DNA of 64,000 bases, taken from assembly GCF_900129035.1 (NCBI RefSeq), contig NZ_FQTW01000010.1, positions 1 through 64,000 of the forward strand, read 5' to 3'. Origin of the DNA: Psychroflexus salarius (GTDB lineage Bacteria > Bacteroidota > Bacteroidia > Flavobacteriales > Flavobacteriaceae). Positions 27,766 to 36,523 of the stretch are shown piece after piece (the first letter of the stretch is position 1; every line of letters begins with the position of its first letter). Below the pieces are notes generated by a model. That model made no database searches, was not told the origin of the DNA, and worked only from the letters and a program-made list of their open reading frames with translations. Made by a program: the position numbers and the translations under genes.

Positions 27766-28878
27766 ATGAAATTTGATAGAACAACTGCCGGCTTTAGATT
27801 CCAACAAAAATCAGAAGACTCTACTTCTTTATTTAATCAACTATTAGAAATTTTTAAAGAATTAATTACACATACTTCTGGTGATGTTGACGAAGCAATT
27901 GATTGGCTAAAAGAGCTTGACAAAGCCTATCAACTTACTAATGAAGATTATACAATTGACGATTTCATTGAAGAGTTGAAGCAAAAAGGTTACCTTCGAG
28001 AAGAAGTTGCTCAAAAAGGCACACCACAGCTTAAAATTACAGATAAAACAGAGCAAGCCATTAGAAAACGTGCGCTTGAACAAATTTTCGGAAAATTAAG
28101 AAAATCTGGTCGAGGCCAACACAGCTCAAAATTCACAGGCAACCAAGGTGAGTTTACAGGTGATTTAAAAAACTATCAATTTGGTGACAGTTTAGACCAT
28201 GTTTCGATGACAGAGAGTTTAAAAAATGCGCAATCGCGAGGATTTGACAGCAAACTCACTGAAGACGATCTGGTTGTTAAAGATCTTTACTACAAAACTC
28301 AAATGAGTACTGTTTTAATGATTGATATCAGCCACAGCATGATTTTATATGGCGAAGACCGTATAACACCAGCCAAAAAAGTGGCTATGGCATTAGCTGA
28401 ATTAATTACAACGCGTTACCCAAAAGATTCACTTGATATTTTAGTATTTGGCAACGATGCCTGGACCGTAAAAATTAAAGATTTACCATATCTTAATGTC
28501 GGCCCTTATCATACTAACACCGTGGCTGGACTTGAGTTAGCCATGAAGATTCTACGGCGCAAAAAACAGGCTAATAAACAAATTTTTATGATTACCGATG
28601 GTAAGCCTAGTTGTTTGAGATTAAATGATGGCCGCTATTATAAAAATAGCGTAGGTTTAGACGATTATATAACCAACAAATGCTATCAGAAAGCAGCTGA
28701 AGCGCGAAAACTTAATATACCAATTACGAGTTTCATGATAGCTTCAGATCCATACCTACAAGAATTTATTAAAGACTTCACAAAAGCCAATCAAGGTAAA
28801 GCGTACTATTCTGGACTTAAAGGGCTTGGTGAGATGATTTTTGAAGATTACGAACAAAACAGAAAGAAAAAATTATAG
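27766..28878 (+). CDS. von Willebrand factor A domain protein
   Basis: The 370-aa protein has an N-terminal helical region (1-175) and a C-terminal vWA domain (about 180-365). The MIDAS motif is DISHS (187-191), with later metal residues in TNTVAGLELA and MITDGKPS. It pairs with the AAA+ ATPase 2 bp downstream, the arrangement of Mg-chelatase-like and MoxR/vWA chaperone systems that insert metals or activate targets. No target is visible in the neighbourhood. It is cytoplasmic, with no signal peptide. Confidence 0.85.
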   Translation: MKFDRTTAGFRFQQKSEDSTSLFNQLLEIFKELITHTSGDVDEAIDWLKELDKAYQLTNEDYTIDDFIEELKQKGYLREEVAQKGTPQLKITDKTEQAIRKRALEQIFGKLRKSGRGQHSSKFTGNQGEFTGDLKNYQFGDSLDHVSMTESLKNAQSRGFDSKLTEDDLVVKDLYYKTQMSTVLMIDISHSMILYGEDRITPAKKVAMALAELITTRYPKDSLDILVFGNDAWTVKIKDLPYLNVGPYHTNTVAGLELAMKILRRKKQANKQIFMITDGKPSCLRLNDGRYYKNSVGLDDYITNKCYQKAAEARKLNIPITSFMIASDPYLQEFIKDFTKANQGKAYYSGLKGLGEMIFEDYEQNRKKKL

Positions 28879-28880
28879 CA

Positions 28881-30344
28881 ATGATGCAAATCAATAACAT
28901 AACTACATTAGGCGAATTAAAAGAAACTGGCTACCAATCTAAATCAATTAAAAACGAATTACGTGATAATTTAATTTCTGCAATTAAAGCCAAAAAAAAT
29001 AGTTTCACAGGAATTCACGGTTATGAAACCACAGTCATTCCACAGCTTGAACAAGCCATATTAGCAAAACATAACATTAACTTACTAGGTTTAAGAGGTC
29101 AAGCTAAAACCAAAATTGCGCGTCAGTTAATTGAATTATTAGATGAGTATATACCTGTTGTTGAAGGTTCTGAAATTAATGACGATCCGTTTAATCCAAT
29201 TTCATCATATGCTAAAAACCAACTTAAGGAAAAAGGTGATGAAACCCCAATAACCTGGCTTCATCGCAGCAAGCGCTTTGCTGAAAAATTAGCAACGCCG
29301 GATGTCACAGTAGCCGATTTAATTGGCGATATTGACCCTATTAAAGCATCAAATTTAAAATTAAGCTACGCAGATGAACGTGTTATTCATTACGGTATGA
29401 TTCCGCGAGCCAATCGATGTATTTTTGTTATTAATGAACTGCCCGATTTACAAGCACGAATTCAGGTGGCATTATTTAATATATTACAAGAAGGTGATAT
29501 CCAAATTCGAGGCTTCAACTTAAGACTTCAACTAGATTTAGAATTTGTATTTACCGCTAATCCTGAAGACTATACCAATCGTGGTAGCATTGTAACACCC
29601 TTAAAAGATAGAATTGGCTCTCAAATTTTAACGCACTATCCAAACGACATCAACATATCAAAAACCATCACAAAACAAGAAGCACAACTCACCGATTTTC
29701 AAAAAGAACACATTCATATCCCTGAATTTGCACACAGCTTACTTGAACAAATCGCTGTAGAAGCCAGAGACAATGAATATATAGATGCCAAAAGCGGTGT
29801 AAGTGCACGCTTAAGCATTTCAGCTTTTGAAAATTTAGTGAGTACTGCCGAGCGCCGGATGCTATTGGCTGGAGACCAAGAAACTCAAATTAGAATGAGT
29901 GATTTTATAGGAATAATTCCGGCTATTACAGGAAAAATAGAACTCATGTATGAAGGTGAAGAACTTGGTGCCGAACAAGTTACACTTCAACTACTCGAAA
30001 ATGCCATTAAATCATGCTACAATGCAACTTTCCCAGAAATAAAAAAATTGACAAAAAAAGATGAAGACCAAGCTCATGATAGCATCATCAATTGGTTTTT
30101 AGAGCATGAAATTGATTTTATTGTAGATGATAATAATCAAGAATACATTAGTAATCTAAAAAAAATTAAACCTTCAATTGAATTTGTTCAAAAGCATCTT
30201 AACCAAGTTGAAGACACAGAACTTTATTTTTATACTGATTTTATTATTTGGGCTTTAGCAGCTTTCAATAAAATAGATCGTATTACAATAGATAATAAAA
30301 TTAATTTTAAAGATAGTTTTAGTAATTATATAAACGATTTATAA
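28881..30344 (+). CDS. AAA+ ATPase, Mg-chelatase subunit I-like
   Basis: The 487-aa ATPase acts with the upstream vWA protein. The P-loop is GLRGQAKT (70-77), with Ala where the usual GxxxxGK[ST] has Gly. The Walker B is IFVINELPD, with Asn where Asp is normal and the catalytic Glu kept. The downstream motifs QVALFNILQEGDIQIRGF, FTANPEDY and PLKDRIGS (sensor and Arg-finger region) follow the ChlI/MoxR pattern. The C-terminal 130 residues are helical and unique. The last codon overlaps the start of a 50-aa membrane protein gene, giving a three-gene unit. Confidence 0.87.
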   Translation: MMQINNITTLGELKETGYQSKSIKNELRDNLISAIKAKKNSFTGIHGYETTVIPQLEQAILAKHNINLLGLRGQAKTKIARQLIELLDEYIPVVEGSEINDDPFNPISSYAKNQLKEKGDETPITWLHRSKRFAEKLATPDVTVADLIGDIDPIKASNLKLSYADERVIHYGMIPRANRCIFVINELPDLQARIQVALFNILQEGDIQIRGFNLRLQLDLEFVFTANPEDYTNRGSIVTPLKDRIGSQILTHYPNDINISKTITKQEAQLTDFQKEHIHIPEFAHSLLEQIAVEARDNEYIDAKSGVSARLSISAFENLVSTAERRMLLAGDQETQIRMSDFIGIIPAITGKIELMYEGEELGAEQVTLQLLENAIKSCYNATFPEIKKLTKKDEDQAHDSIINWFLEHEIDFIVDDNNQEYISNLKKIKPSIEFVQKHLNQVEDTELYFYTDFIIWALAAFNKIDRITIDNKINFKDSFSNYINDL

Positions 30345-30496
30345 TGCAAGTAGAACTTCCAAAAGCGCAAGAAACACAACAATTTGAAGACGGTTTTAAT
30401 CTTGAAGTTTTCTTAACTGAAAACTGGTTTTATTTGGTAAGTTTTATTTTGGTTGTGCTTTTAGTTTACATGCAATACAAACGCAAAAAAAGCTAA
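30344..30496 (+). CDS. Small single-pass membrane protein, 50 aa
   Basis: This small gene begins at the ATG at 30344, overlapping the AAA+ stop by one base (TAATG). It encodes an acidic/polar N-terminus (about 27 residues), one hydrophobic helix at about 28-44 (WFYLVSFILVVLLVYM), and a basic tail YKRKKS. A strong terminator follows 20 bp later. The overlap, helix and terminator make it a real gene. It may anchor the vWA/AAA+ pair to the membrane; that is inference. Confidence 0.75.
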   Translation: MQVELPKAQETQQFEDGFNLEVFLTENWFYLVSFILVVLLVYMQYKRKKS

Positions 30497-30515
30497 AATT
30501 TAAATTCAAGGCATA

Positions 30516-30551
30516 AAAAAACCGAATTTCTGAAACGAAATTCGGTTTTTT
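30516..30551. terminator. Bidirectional terminator
   Basis: AAAAAACCGAATTTC (30516-30530) pairs perfectly over 15 bp with GAAATTCGGTTTTTT (30537-30551), loop TGAAAC. U-runs form in both directions, so it ends both the plus-strand vWA operon and the minus-strand tRNA-Gln. Confidence 0.9.
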
Positions 30552-30552
30552 G

Positions 30553-30625
30553 TTGGCCTACTAGGGCTCGAACCTAGACTCTTCTGGACCAAAACCAGAC
30601 GTGTTGCCAGTTACACTATAGGCCA
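30553..30625 (-). tRNA. tRNA-Gln (anticodon TTG)
   Basis: A full cloverleaf is visible: acceptor TGGCCTA/TAGGCCA, the anticodon stem TCTGG/CCAGA with loop TTTTGGT (anticodon TTG), and a T arm with GGTTCGAGCC. The 3' CCA is not encoded. Confidence 0.95.
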
Positions 30626-30638
30626 TTAATTCGGGTTG

Positions 30639-30668
30639 CAAATATAAAACCTATTTTAGTTTACACAA
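30639..30668 (-). promoter_or_regulatory. tRNA-Gln promoter, TTG-N19-TATATTTG
   Basis: On the minus strand TTG (30668-30666) lies 19 bp before TATATTTG (30646-30639), a perfect consensus, followed by CAACCCG. Confidence 0.75.
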
Positions 30669-30788
30669 AAAAATAAATCAATTTTTTTTAGAAAATATTT
30701 TTCAGGAAATAAGCCAACTAAATTATCGTTAAAGGCTTGTATTAAGGTTAAATTATAATCCTTATTTTCGCTAATTAAATTAACTTTC

Positions 30789-33700
30789 ATGAAGCAGCTT
30801 AATTTTTCATTTTGGAATAAAATCTTAGCATGGCTGGCCTTTGCTATTGCCCTACTTACCTATGCTTTAACAGTAGAACCTACGGCAAGTTTTTGGGATG
30901 CTGGAGAGTATATTTCTACTTCAGCTAAGTTACAAGTTGGCCACCCACCTGGCGCACCATTTTACCAAATATTTGGTGCGTTTTTTTCGATGTTTGCACT
31001 TGATAATTCGCAAATAGCGCTCATGGTTAATCTCATGTCTGGTGTTGCTTCAGCATTTACAGTCTTATTTATGTTTTGGACAATTGTCCTAATCCTAAAG
31101 AAATTTGTAAAGTTAGAAACATCAGACTCAGCAACTAAGATAGCTGTTTTAGCAAGTGGTTTTGTAGGCTCTTTAAGTTTTGCTTTTACAGACAGTTTTT
31201 GGTTTAGTGCTGTTGAAGCCGAAGTTTATGCCATGGCCATTTGCATTATGGCAGCAATGTTTTATGTTGCTATGCTGTGGGAACGTGATATGCTTCAGCC
31301 ACGTGGTAACCGCTGGTTAATCTTAATCTGTTTTCTCATTGGCTTATCTTTTGGTGTTCATTTTATGGGCTTATTAACTATTCCGGCCATAGGTCTACTC
31401 TACTATTTTAAGCATACCCAAAAAATCACCATCAAAAACTTTGTGATTGCTCATGTGGTCGTGATTGCTATTTTGCTTTTTATCTTTAAACTCTTATTAC
31501 CATACACTTTAAGCTTATTTGGTAAAACAGAAGTCTTTTTTGTGAACAGTTTAGGCTTACCATTTCATTCAGGTACGATATTCATGGGAATTAGTATTAT
31601 AATTGCATTTGTGCTATTGCTGAAGTATTCTCATCAGCACAACTACAAGCTACTTAATACCGTAACGCTTTCTATATTATTTATATTTATTGGCTTTTCT
31701 AGCTGGGTAATGCTGCCTATCAGGGCAAATGCAGGTACTGTTATTAATGAAAATAACCCAAGTAGCGCCAGAGCCTTGCTGGCTTACTACAATCGTGAAC
31801 AGTATCCAGAACAAAAGCTGTTTTATGGTCCTCAATTCACAGAACTTTACGCTGGTTTAGATCCTGAAAATCCTTACTACGATGATGAACCAAAATATGA
31901 AATGAATCACGAGTTAGGTAAATATGAAATTGTGAATCAGTATAAAAACCACAAACAAAACTCTGATGATGCTCAAAAAACATTTTTGCCACGCATGTGG
32001 AGTACTGAACATGCAGCTAATTATTTAATGTTTACTGGTGCTTTAGACTTAAGTGTTAAAGCAGAATATCAAGGTGAATCTGAATTAATTTCAACCGTTG
32101 CACAATACAATAACAGATTTAAAAATGGTGAAATTTCAACTGAAGAATATGCTGGGTTTTTGCAAAAATTCAGCCCTTATTTAAACATCTCTAAACCTTC
32201 AACTGCAGCTAATTTCAACTATTTATTTCAATATCAAATAGGCTACATGTATTGGCGCTATTTTATGTGGAATTTTGTTGGCAGACAAAACGACGAACAG
32301 GGTAAACTAACCGATTTTAATGGTAACTGGATTAGCGGTATCGATGCTATAGATGAAATTTTCCTTGGCAACCAATCTGAATTACCCGAAGAAATAAAAA
32401 ATAATCGGGCAAGAAACACCTACTACTTTTTGCCTTTAATTTTGGGGATTATAGGCTTGCTGTTTCATTTAAGAAAAGACATTAATTTCTTTTGGATTCT
32501 TACCGTGTTTTTTCTCTTCACAGGAATTGCTTTAAAGATTTATTTAAATGAACGCCCATTTGAACCAAGAGAACGAGATTATGCCTTAGTAGGCTCGTTT
32601 TACGTATTTGCTATTTGGATTGGAATTGGCGTTTTTGGGTTATTTGATGTATTAAAACATAAGCTAAATCCTAAAATTGCAGCACCGTTAGTAGGAATCG
32701 CTACGTTACTTGCAGTTCCAGCACTTTTAGCACAACAAAACTGGGACGACCATGATCGATCAAATCGATACACGACCTTAGCTATGGCTAAAAAGTACCT
32801 TGATTCTGTTGAAGAAAACGGAATCCTGTTTACGATAGGTGACAATGACACCTTTGCTTTATGGTATGCCCAAGAAATAGAAGGTTACCGACGTGATGTA
32901 AGAACAATTAATACAAGTTTATTTGCCACAGATTGGTATATTGACCAAATGCGGAGGAAAGCCTATAACAGCGAAGCCATTAAAACTTATTTAGAACATG
33001 ATGACTATGCTTACAGTATTAATGATGCTGTGTTTTATCGCGATGATAAGCGATTTGCAGACACTTTAAGCATAGATAAATGGATGAAGTATATTAAAAG
33101 TGACCAGCCTTCAACAAAAGAAGAACTTGAAAATGGCCAAATTTACAATACTTTTCCTGCAAAAAAATTACGAATTCCGGTCGATATTCAACAGGCTATA
33201 AAAAGTAATAGTCTTTCAATTAAAGATAAAGACAAAGCTGTAGATGAGATTATTTTAAACTTAGAGGAGAACATTATTTATAAAAATCGCTTATTAATGC
33301 TTGATGTATTAGCCTCTAACGATTGGGAAAGACCAATTTACTTTACAGGCGGAAGTTATAATGACTCAGACTACTTATGGCTAAAAGACTATCTTCAACT
33401 GCATGGTGTTGTTTACAAATTAACCCCTATAAAAACACCTGTCAACCCGAATAATCCCTTTGATATGGGTAGAATTGATAGTGACAAAATGTACAAATTA
33501 GTCATGAATTGGGATTGGGGTAATTTAGGAAGCGATGATATTTATCACGACCCAGAAACGCGAAAAAATGCCATTACTTACCGCAGTAATCTAGCGCGCC
33601 TTTTAGAAAAATTGTTAGAAGAAAAGAAATACGATAAAGCTGAAGATATACTTGACTTAGCTATGGAGAAAATGCCCGTTAAATATTTTGGATTTGACAC

Positions 33701-34067
33701 TTTATTAGAACCTTATATTTTAGGGTATTATGAAATTGGTAAACCAGAAAAAGCAAGAGAAATTTGGAGAAGTGTTGCTAAAAAATACCAAGATTGGTTG
33801 AAGTATTACAGTAGTTTAGATTTTGAAAAACAATATGAATATGCTCAAAAAATTTATACTGAAATTGAAAAGTACAGAAGTTTAGTTGATATTTTAATCA
33901 TTGCTAAAGATAGTGATCTTGCTCGTCAAGAAGCTGAAAACTTCAATGGTTACTTAGACTTATTCGGTTTATTTAAAGGTGAAGATCTTGAAGCATCGCC
34001 TAATCAAGCTGTAGATTCAACTAATTCAAGTGAACTTTTTGAAGAAGCAAGACAAGACCTAGAATAA
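30789..34067 (+). CDS. DUF2723 (TMEM260-like) multipass membrane protein
   Basis: The 1092-aa protein is a GT-C-type membrane protein. Its DUF2723 signature WDAGEYISTSAKLQVGHPPG sits at about residues 36-55, where GT-C enzymes carry the catalytic acidic residue after helix 1. About 12 membrane segments alternate with soluble parts, and a large C-terminal soluble region (about 650-1092) ends with TPR-like helices. The human homologue TMEM260 is a protein O-mannosyltransferase, so a protein O-glycosylation role is plausible here. Its stop overlaps the start of the deacetylase gene (TAATG). Confidence 0.88.
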   Translation: MKQLNFSFWNKILAWLAFAIALLTYALTVEPTASFWDAGEYISTSAKLQVGHPPGAPFYQIFGAFFSMFALDNSQIALMVNLMSGVASAFTVLFMFWTIVLILKKFVKLETSDSATKIAVLASGFVGSLSFAFTDSFWFSAVEAEVYAMAICIMAAMFYVAMLWERDMLQPRGNRWLILICFLIGLSFGVHFMGLLTIPAIGLLYYFKHTQKITIKNFVIAHVVVIAILLFIFKLLLPYTLSLFGKTEVFFVNSLGLPFHSGTIFMGISIIIAFVLLLKYSHQHNYKLLNTVTLSILFIFIGFSSWVMLPIRANAGTVINENNPSSARALLAYYNREQYPEQKLFYGPQFTELYAGLDPENPYYDDEPKYEMNHELGKYEIVNQYKNHKQNSDDAQKTFLPRMWSTEHAANYLMFTGALDLSVKAEYQGESELISTVAQYNNRFKNGEISTEEYAGFLQKFSPYLNISKPSTAANFNYLFQYQIGYMYWRYFMWNFVGRQNDEQGKLTDFNGNWISGIDAIDEIFLGNQSELPEEIKNNRARNTYYFLPLILGIIGLLFHLRKDINFFWILTVFFLFTGIALKIYLNERPFEPRERDYALVGSFYVFAIWIGIGVFGLFDVLKHKLNPKIAAPLVGIATLLAVPALLAQQNWDDHDRSNRYTTLAMAKKYLDSVEENGILFTIGDNDTFALWYAQEIEGYRRDVRTINTSLFATDWYIDQMRRKAYNSEAIKTYLEHDDYAYSINDAVFYRDDKRFADTLSIDKWMKYIKSDQPSTKEELENGQIYNTFPAKKLRIPVDIQQAIKSNSLSIKDKDKAVDEIILNLEENIIYKNRLLMLDVLASNDWERPIYFTGGSYNDSDYLWLKDYLQLHGVVYKLTPIKTPVNPNNPFDMGRIDSDKMYKLVMNWDWGNLGSDDIYHDPETRKNAITYRSNLARLLEKLLEEKKYDKAEDILDLAMEKMPVKYFGFDTLLEPYILGYYEIGKPEKAREIWRSVAKKYQDWLKYYSSLDFEKQYEYAQKIYTEIEKYRSLVDILIIAKDSDLARQEAENFNGYLDLFGLFKGEDLEASPNQAVDSTNSSELFEEARQDLE

Positions 34068-34669
34068 TGCTAAGAAGCAGTTGGTATTATAATTTGCTTT
34101 ATCCAAAACGGTTTTGGCGTTTTAAAGACAACAATGTTTATTTAAGCTTTGATGATGGACCAATACCTGAGGTAACGCCTTGGGTTTTAAAACAATTAAA
34201 ACAATTTAAAGCCAAAGCAACTTTTTTCTGTATCGGTGATAATATTAAAAAGCATCCAGAAATTTTTCAACAAATTATAGATGAAGGCCATAGCATTGGC
34301 AATCATAGCATGCACCACTTAAATGGTTGGATAACAAATACTGAAGACTATATAGAAGATGTAAATAATTGTCAACAAACCATTAAACAATTAAATACAG
34401 ACACTTGCTTATTTAGGCCACCATATGGCAAGTGTACTTCTAAACAAGCGAAAATTTTACACCAAAAGGGATTTAAAATCGTGATGTGGGATGTAATTAC
34501 AAAAGACTATGATGCGGGAAAATCACCTCAAGACTGTTTTAAAATTTACAAATCACAAGTTAGAAATGGTAGCATTATTGTAATGCATGACAGTCAAAAA
34601 GCATTTAAAAACCTACAGTACATTTTACCAAAAATCTTAAACGAAAAACTTCATTTTAAGGCGATTTAA
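34067..34669 (+). CDS. Polysaccharide deacetylase family protein (NodB domain)
   Basis: The 200-aa CE4 enzyme consists of little beyond the NodB domain: motif 1 SFDDGP (Asp29, Asp30), motif 2 HSIGNHSMHH (metal ligands His80 and His84), motif 3 RPPYGK and the late MHDS. It has no signal peptide; a few aromatic residues lead at the N-terminus. It would remove N- or O-acetyl groups from a glycan such as peptidoglycan or a lipid-linked sugar. Translational coupling with the DUF2723 gene suggests a joint glycan-modification role. Confidence 0.9.
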   Translation: MLRSSWYYNLLYPKRFWRFKDNNVYLSFDDGPIPEVTPWVLKQLKQFKAKATFFCIGDNIKKHPEIFQQIIDEGHSIGNHSMHHLNGWITNTEDYIEDVNNCQQTIKQLNTDTCLFRPPYGKCTSKQAKILHQKGFKIVMWDVITKDYDAGKSPQDCFKIYKSQVRNGSIIVMHDSQKAFKNLQYILPKILNEKLHFKAI

Positions 34670-34828
34670 TAGTTTTCCACAAGAAACCTTCGATAAGCCA
34701 TTAGATCGCGCTGGATATTTAAAAAACTTATGAAAAAAGCCATATTAATAAGTTTGCTACTAGATTGAAATAATAAACAGTTCTAATTATGGGAAGCTTA
34801 CAATGTCTGTTAATAAACAATAAATAAT
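34670..34828 (+). pseudogene. Decayed gene fragments ahead of immunity-like gene 1
   Basis: No intact gene is present. At 34730-34768 a start reads MKKAILISLLLD then stop, like a signal peptide cut short. A second short frame ends NYGKLTMSVNKQ and stops 5 bp before the next ATG (34829), which is where a toxin C-terminus would end. Both look like debris of a secreted toxin gene, but neither piece alone is long enough to prove it. Confidence 0.35.
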
Positions 34829-35155
34829 ATGAAGAAAAAGTATCTTAAAAATGCAGCCGTTTTTGTAACTATTGTAATTATAGCTTTGATTTACGGTAAC
34901 TTGAAAGAATCAAAACTTGATAAAAATGGAAAATATACAATTGGTAAAATTGAAAATATTTTTTGGGCTAAAGGAGGTATGTCTTGTTCCTACACTTATA
35001 CTGTAAAAGATAAGAATTATGAATCCAAGAATTTCATATATGGAAATCAAGTAAAAGTAGGGGACTTTTATTATGTAAAGTATAATAAAAATTCACCGAA
35101 TCATAATGAACTTATTTTTGAAAAAAAGGCTAAAAACTATGATGATTTAAAGTAG
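34829..35155 (+). CDS. Small membrane-anchored protein, candidate immunity protein 1
   Basis: The 108-aa protein has an N-terminal transmembrane helix (about 8-24) and a small beta-rich domain with KYTIGKIENI, SYTYTVKDKNYES and FYYVKYNKNSP. It shares this pattern (YTIG, then Y.V.YN..NP) with the protein at 35435, so the two are paralogues, loosely like DUF3592-type domains. Immunity function is inferred from the toxin debris before each gene. I do not recognise an experimentally known homologue. Confidence 0.6.
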   Translation: MKKKYLKNAAVFVTIVIIALIYGNLKESKLDKNGKYTIGKIENIFWAKGGMSCSYTYTVKDKNYESKNFIYGNQVKVGDFYYVKYNKNSPNHNELIFEKKAKNYDDLK

Positions 35156-35164
35156 ATAATCTAA

Positions 35165-35435
35165 ATGTCTGAATTTATTATTTCGAACTATGCTAACAAT
35201 ACAAAGGGTTATAATACTGTAGTGAATGGGATAGAGAATAAGCATCAGACATATAATGGGAAAGAACATAAGGAAAGCTTAAATTTGAATGTTATCTGAT
35301 TGGGGCGCTTCCTATATACCTGGTTTAAGTAAAAATATGGCCTCACCAGGAAATTATTTAGGACACAATGGGTTAAGATTTACAGGTAATGCATTTGGTG
35401 TTTTAGGTAGTGATCTTGTAAAAAAACAATTGTAA
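35165..35435 (+). pseudogene. Rhs-type toxin relic, frameshifted and internally deleted
   Basis: A frame from the ATG at 35165 to the stop at 35297 contains TYNGKEHKESLNLNV, matching the Rhs core motif YNGKELQDELGLNMYDYGAR. It then breaks, and a second frame (35289-35435) runs DWGASYIPGLSKNM...GNAFGVLGSDLVKKQL and stops. That stop, TAA, overlaps the ATG of the next gene. The bulk of the Rhs core and toxin is missing between the two. It reads as the last remains of an Rhs polymorphic toxin coupled to its immunity gene. Confidence 0.6.
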
Positions 35436-35962
35436 TGATACTAAAAAGAATTAAATATAAAAAAGTACTTAAATACCTATTGATATCAATATTTGTTTTA
35501 ATTTTAATGAATATTATTTATTCCTATATTTCTAAAACAGAAATCAAGAACATCTATACTAATAAAGCTTATACTATAGGAGTTTTATATGATATTGGAA
35601 ATGCAGGTAGAGGAACTACATTGGCTAGTTATAAGTTTCGAGCTAAAAATATAACTTATAAAGGAGCTATTTCTTTAGCTACATTTGACAACTCAAACCC
35701 AAGAATTGGCAAAAACTACATAGTAGTTTATAATTCTAAAAATCCAAGTGACAATATATGCTTTTTAAACCTTGAAATTCATGATTCTATTAAGAATTAT
35801 TTCAAAAAAGATAGCCTGAGTCAACACCCCATAGAAGAGTATCAACGCACTATAGATTCATTCTTTTTTAAAAGTCTTACAGGTGGCATAAATAAATACT
35901 TCCCACCCTATTATAAAAAAGAAGATTTTCCAGAATTGGAGTATCTATGGAAAGTAAAATAA
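35435..35962 (+). CDS. Small membrane-anchored protein, candidate immunity protein 2
   Basis: The 175-aa protein has an N-terminal transmembrane helix (about 13-30), the same domain as its neighbour at 34829 (AYTIGVLYDIG, ASYKFRAKNITY, YIVVYNSKNPSDN), and an added helical C-terminus of about 60 residues. Its ATG overlaps the stop of the Rhs relic (TAATG), the usual coupling of toxin and immunity genes. Codon use looks AT-rich. Function is inferred from context only. Confidence 0.6.
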   Translation: MILKRIKYKKVLKYLLISIFVLILMNIIYSYISKTEIKNIYTNKAYTIGVLYDIGNAGRGTTLASYKFRAKNITYKGAISLATFDNSNPRIGKNYIVVYNSKNPSDNICFLNLEIHDSIKNYFKKDSLSQHPIEEYQRTIDSFFFKSLTGGINKYFPPYYKKEDFPELEYLWKVK

Positions 35963-35985
35963 CTCAAGTAAAAGATTAGGTAAAA

Positions 35986-36109
35986 ATGGACACCTGAAAG
36001 GATTAAAAATGGTCACCAAAATACAATAACATATTTAGCTCTTTCCCTTATATCATGGGGTATCAGGTTAAAAATCAAGGCTTAAAAAGTTGTCCCCAAT
36101 TTGGACACC
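35986..36109 (+). mobile_element. Possible insertion-sequence end relic
   Basis: Three same-direction near-repeats occur: ATGGACACC (35986-35994), ATGGTCACC (36009-36017) and TTGGACACC (36101-36109), the last preceded by GTCCCC. No transposase is present. Multiple direct copies of a terminal motif fit IS21-type ends, but I cannot match a family by eye. Confidence 0.25.
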
Positions 36110-36152
36110 AAAAAAGTGGTTTTATATGCTAAAATATGTAACCTCTAAAAAT

Positions 36153-36206
36153 AAAAAAGCCTTGAAAATCAACTATTTAGTAAAATTTAGTTGAATTTAC
36201 AAGGCT
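36153..36206 (-). terminator. Terminator of the tRNA-Ser/tRNA-Pro unit
   Basis: On the minus strand AGCCTTG (36206-36200) pairs with CAAGGCT (36064 region excluded; right arm 36164-36158), an inner TCAACTA/AGTTGA pairing supports it, and TTTTTT follows at 36158-36153. Confidence 0.7.
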
Positions 36207-36211
36207 AAAAG

Positions 36212-36286
36212 TCGGGGTGGCAGGATTCGAACCTGCGACCTCCTGCTCCCAAAGCAGGCGCGATAACCGGGCTACGCTACACCCCG
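36212..36286 (-). tRNA. tRNA-Pro (anticodon TGG)
   Basis: The cloverleaf has acceptor CGGGGTG/CACCCCG, anticodon stem CCTGC/GCAGG with loop TTTGGGA (anticodon TGG), and a T arm with GGTTCGAATCC. CCA is not encoded. It lies 55 bp downstream of tRNA-Ser, with a 10-bp hairpin (36300-36309 with 36321-36330) between them, probably a processing spacer. Confidence 0.95.
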
Positions 36287-36341
36287 AATAATATGGTAAA
36301 TAATTTGATGGTATCGCTAAATCAAATTATCGTATATCTTG

Positions 36342-36425
36342 CGGAGAGACAGGGACTCGAACCCTGGCGACGTTTGACCGTCGACAGATTAGCAATCTGC
36401 TGCATTACCACTCTGCCACCTCTCC
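36342..36425 (-). tRNA. tRNA-Ser (anticodon GCT)
   Basis: The gene has acceptor GGAGAGG, anticodon stem GCAGA/TCTGT with loop TTGCTAA (anticodon GCT), a long variable arm (GACGGTCAAACGTC) as in class II tRNAs, and a T arm with GGTTCGAGTCC. CCA is not encoded. Confidence 0.95.
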
Positions 36426-36456
36426 AATATTTTAAGAACTTATTTTAATGCGGGTG

Positions 36457-36487
36457 CAAATATAAAGGGCTTTTTTATTTTTGCCAA
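36457..36487 (-). promoter_or_regulatory. Promoter of the tRNA-Ser/tRNA-Pro unit
   Basis: On the minus strand TTG (36487-36485) lies 20 bp before TATATTTG (36464-36457), followed by the GC-rich CACCCGC. Confidence 0.7.
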
Positions 36488-36523
36488 ACTTATTGATATA
36501 ATTTTTGAAAATATTTTACAAGC

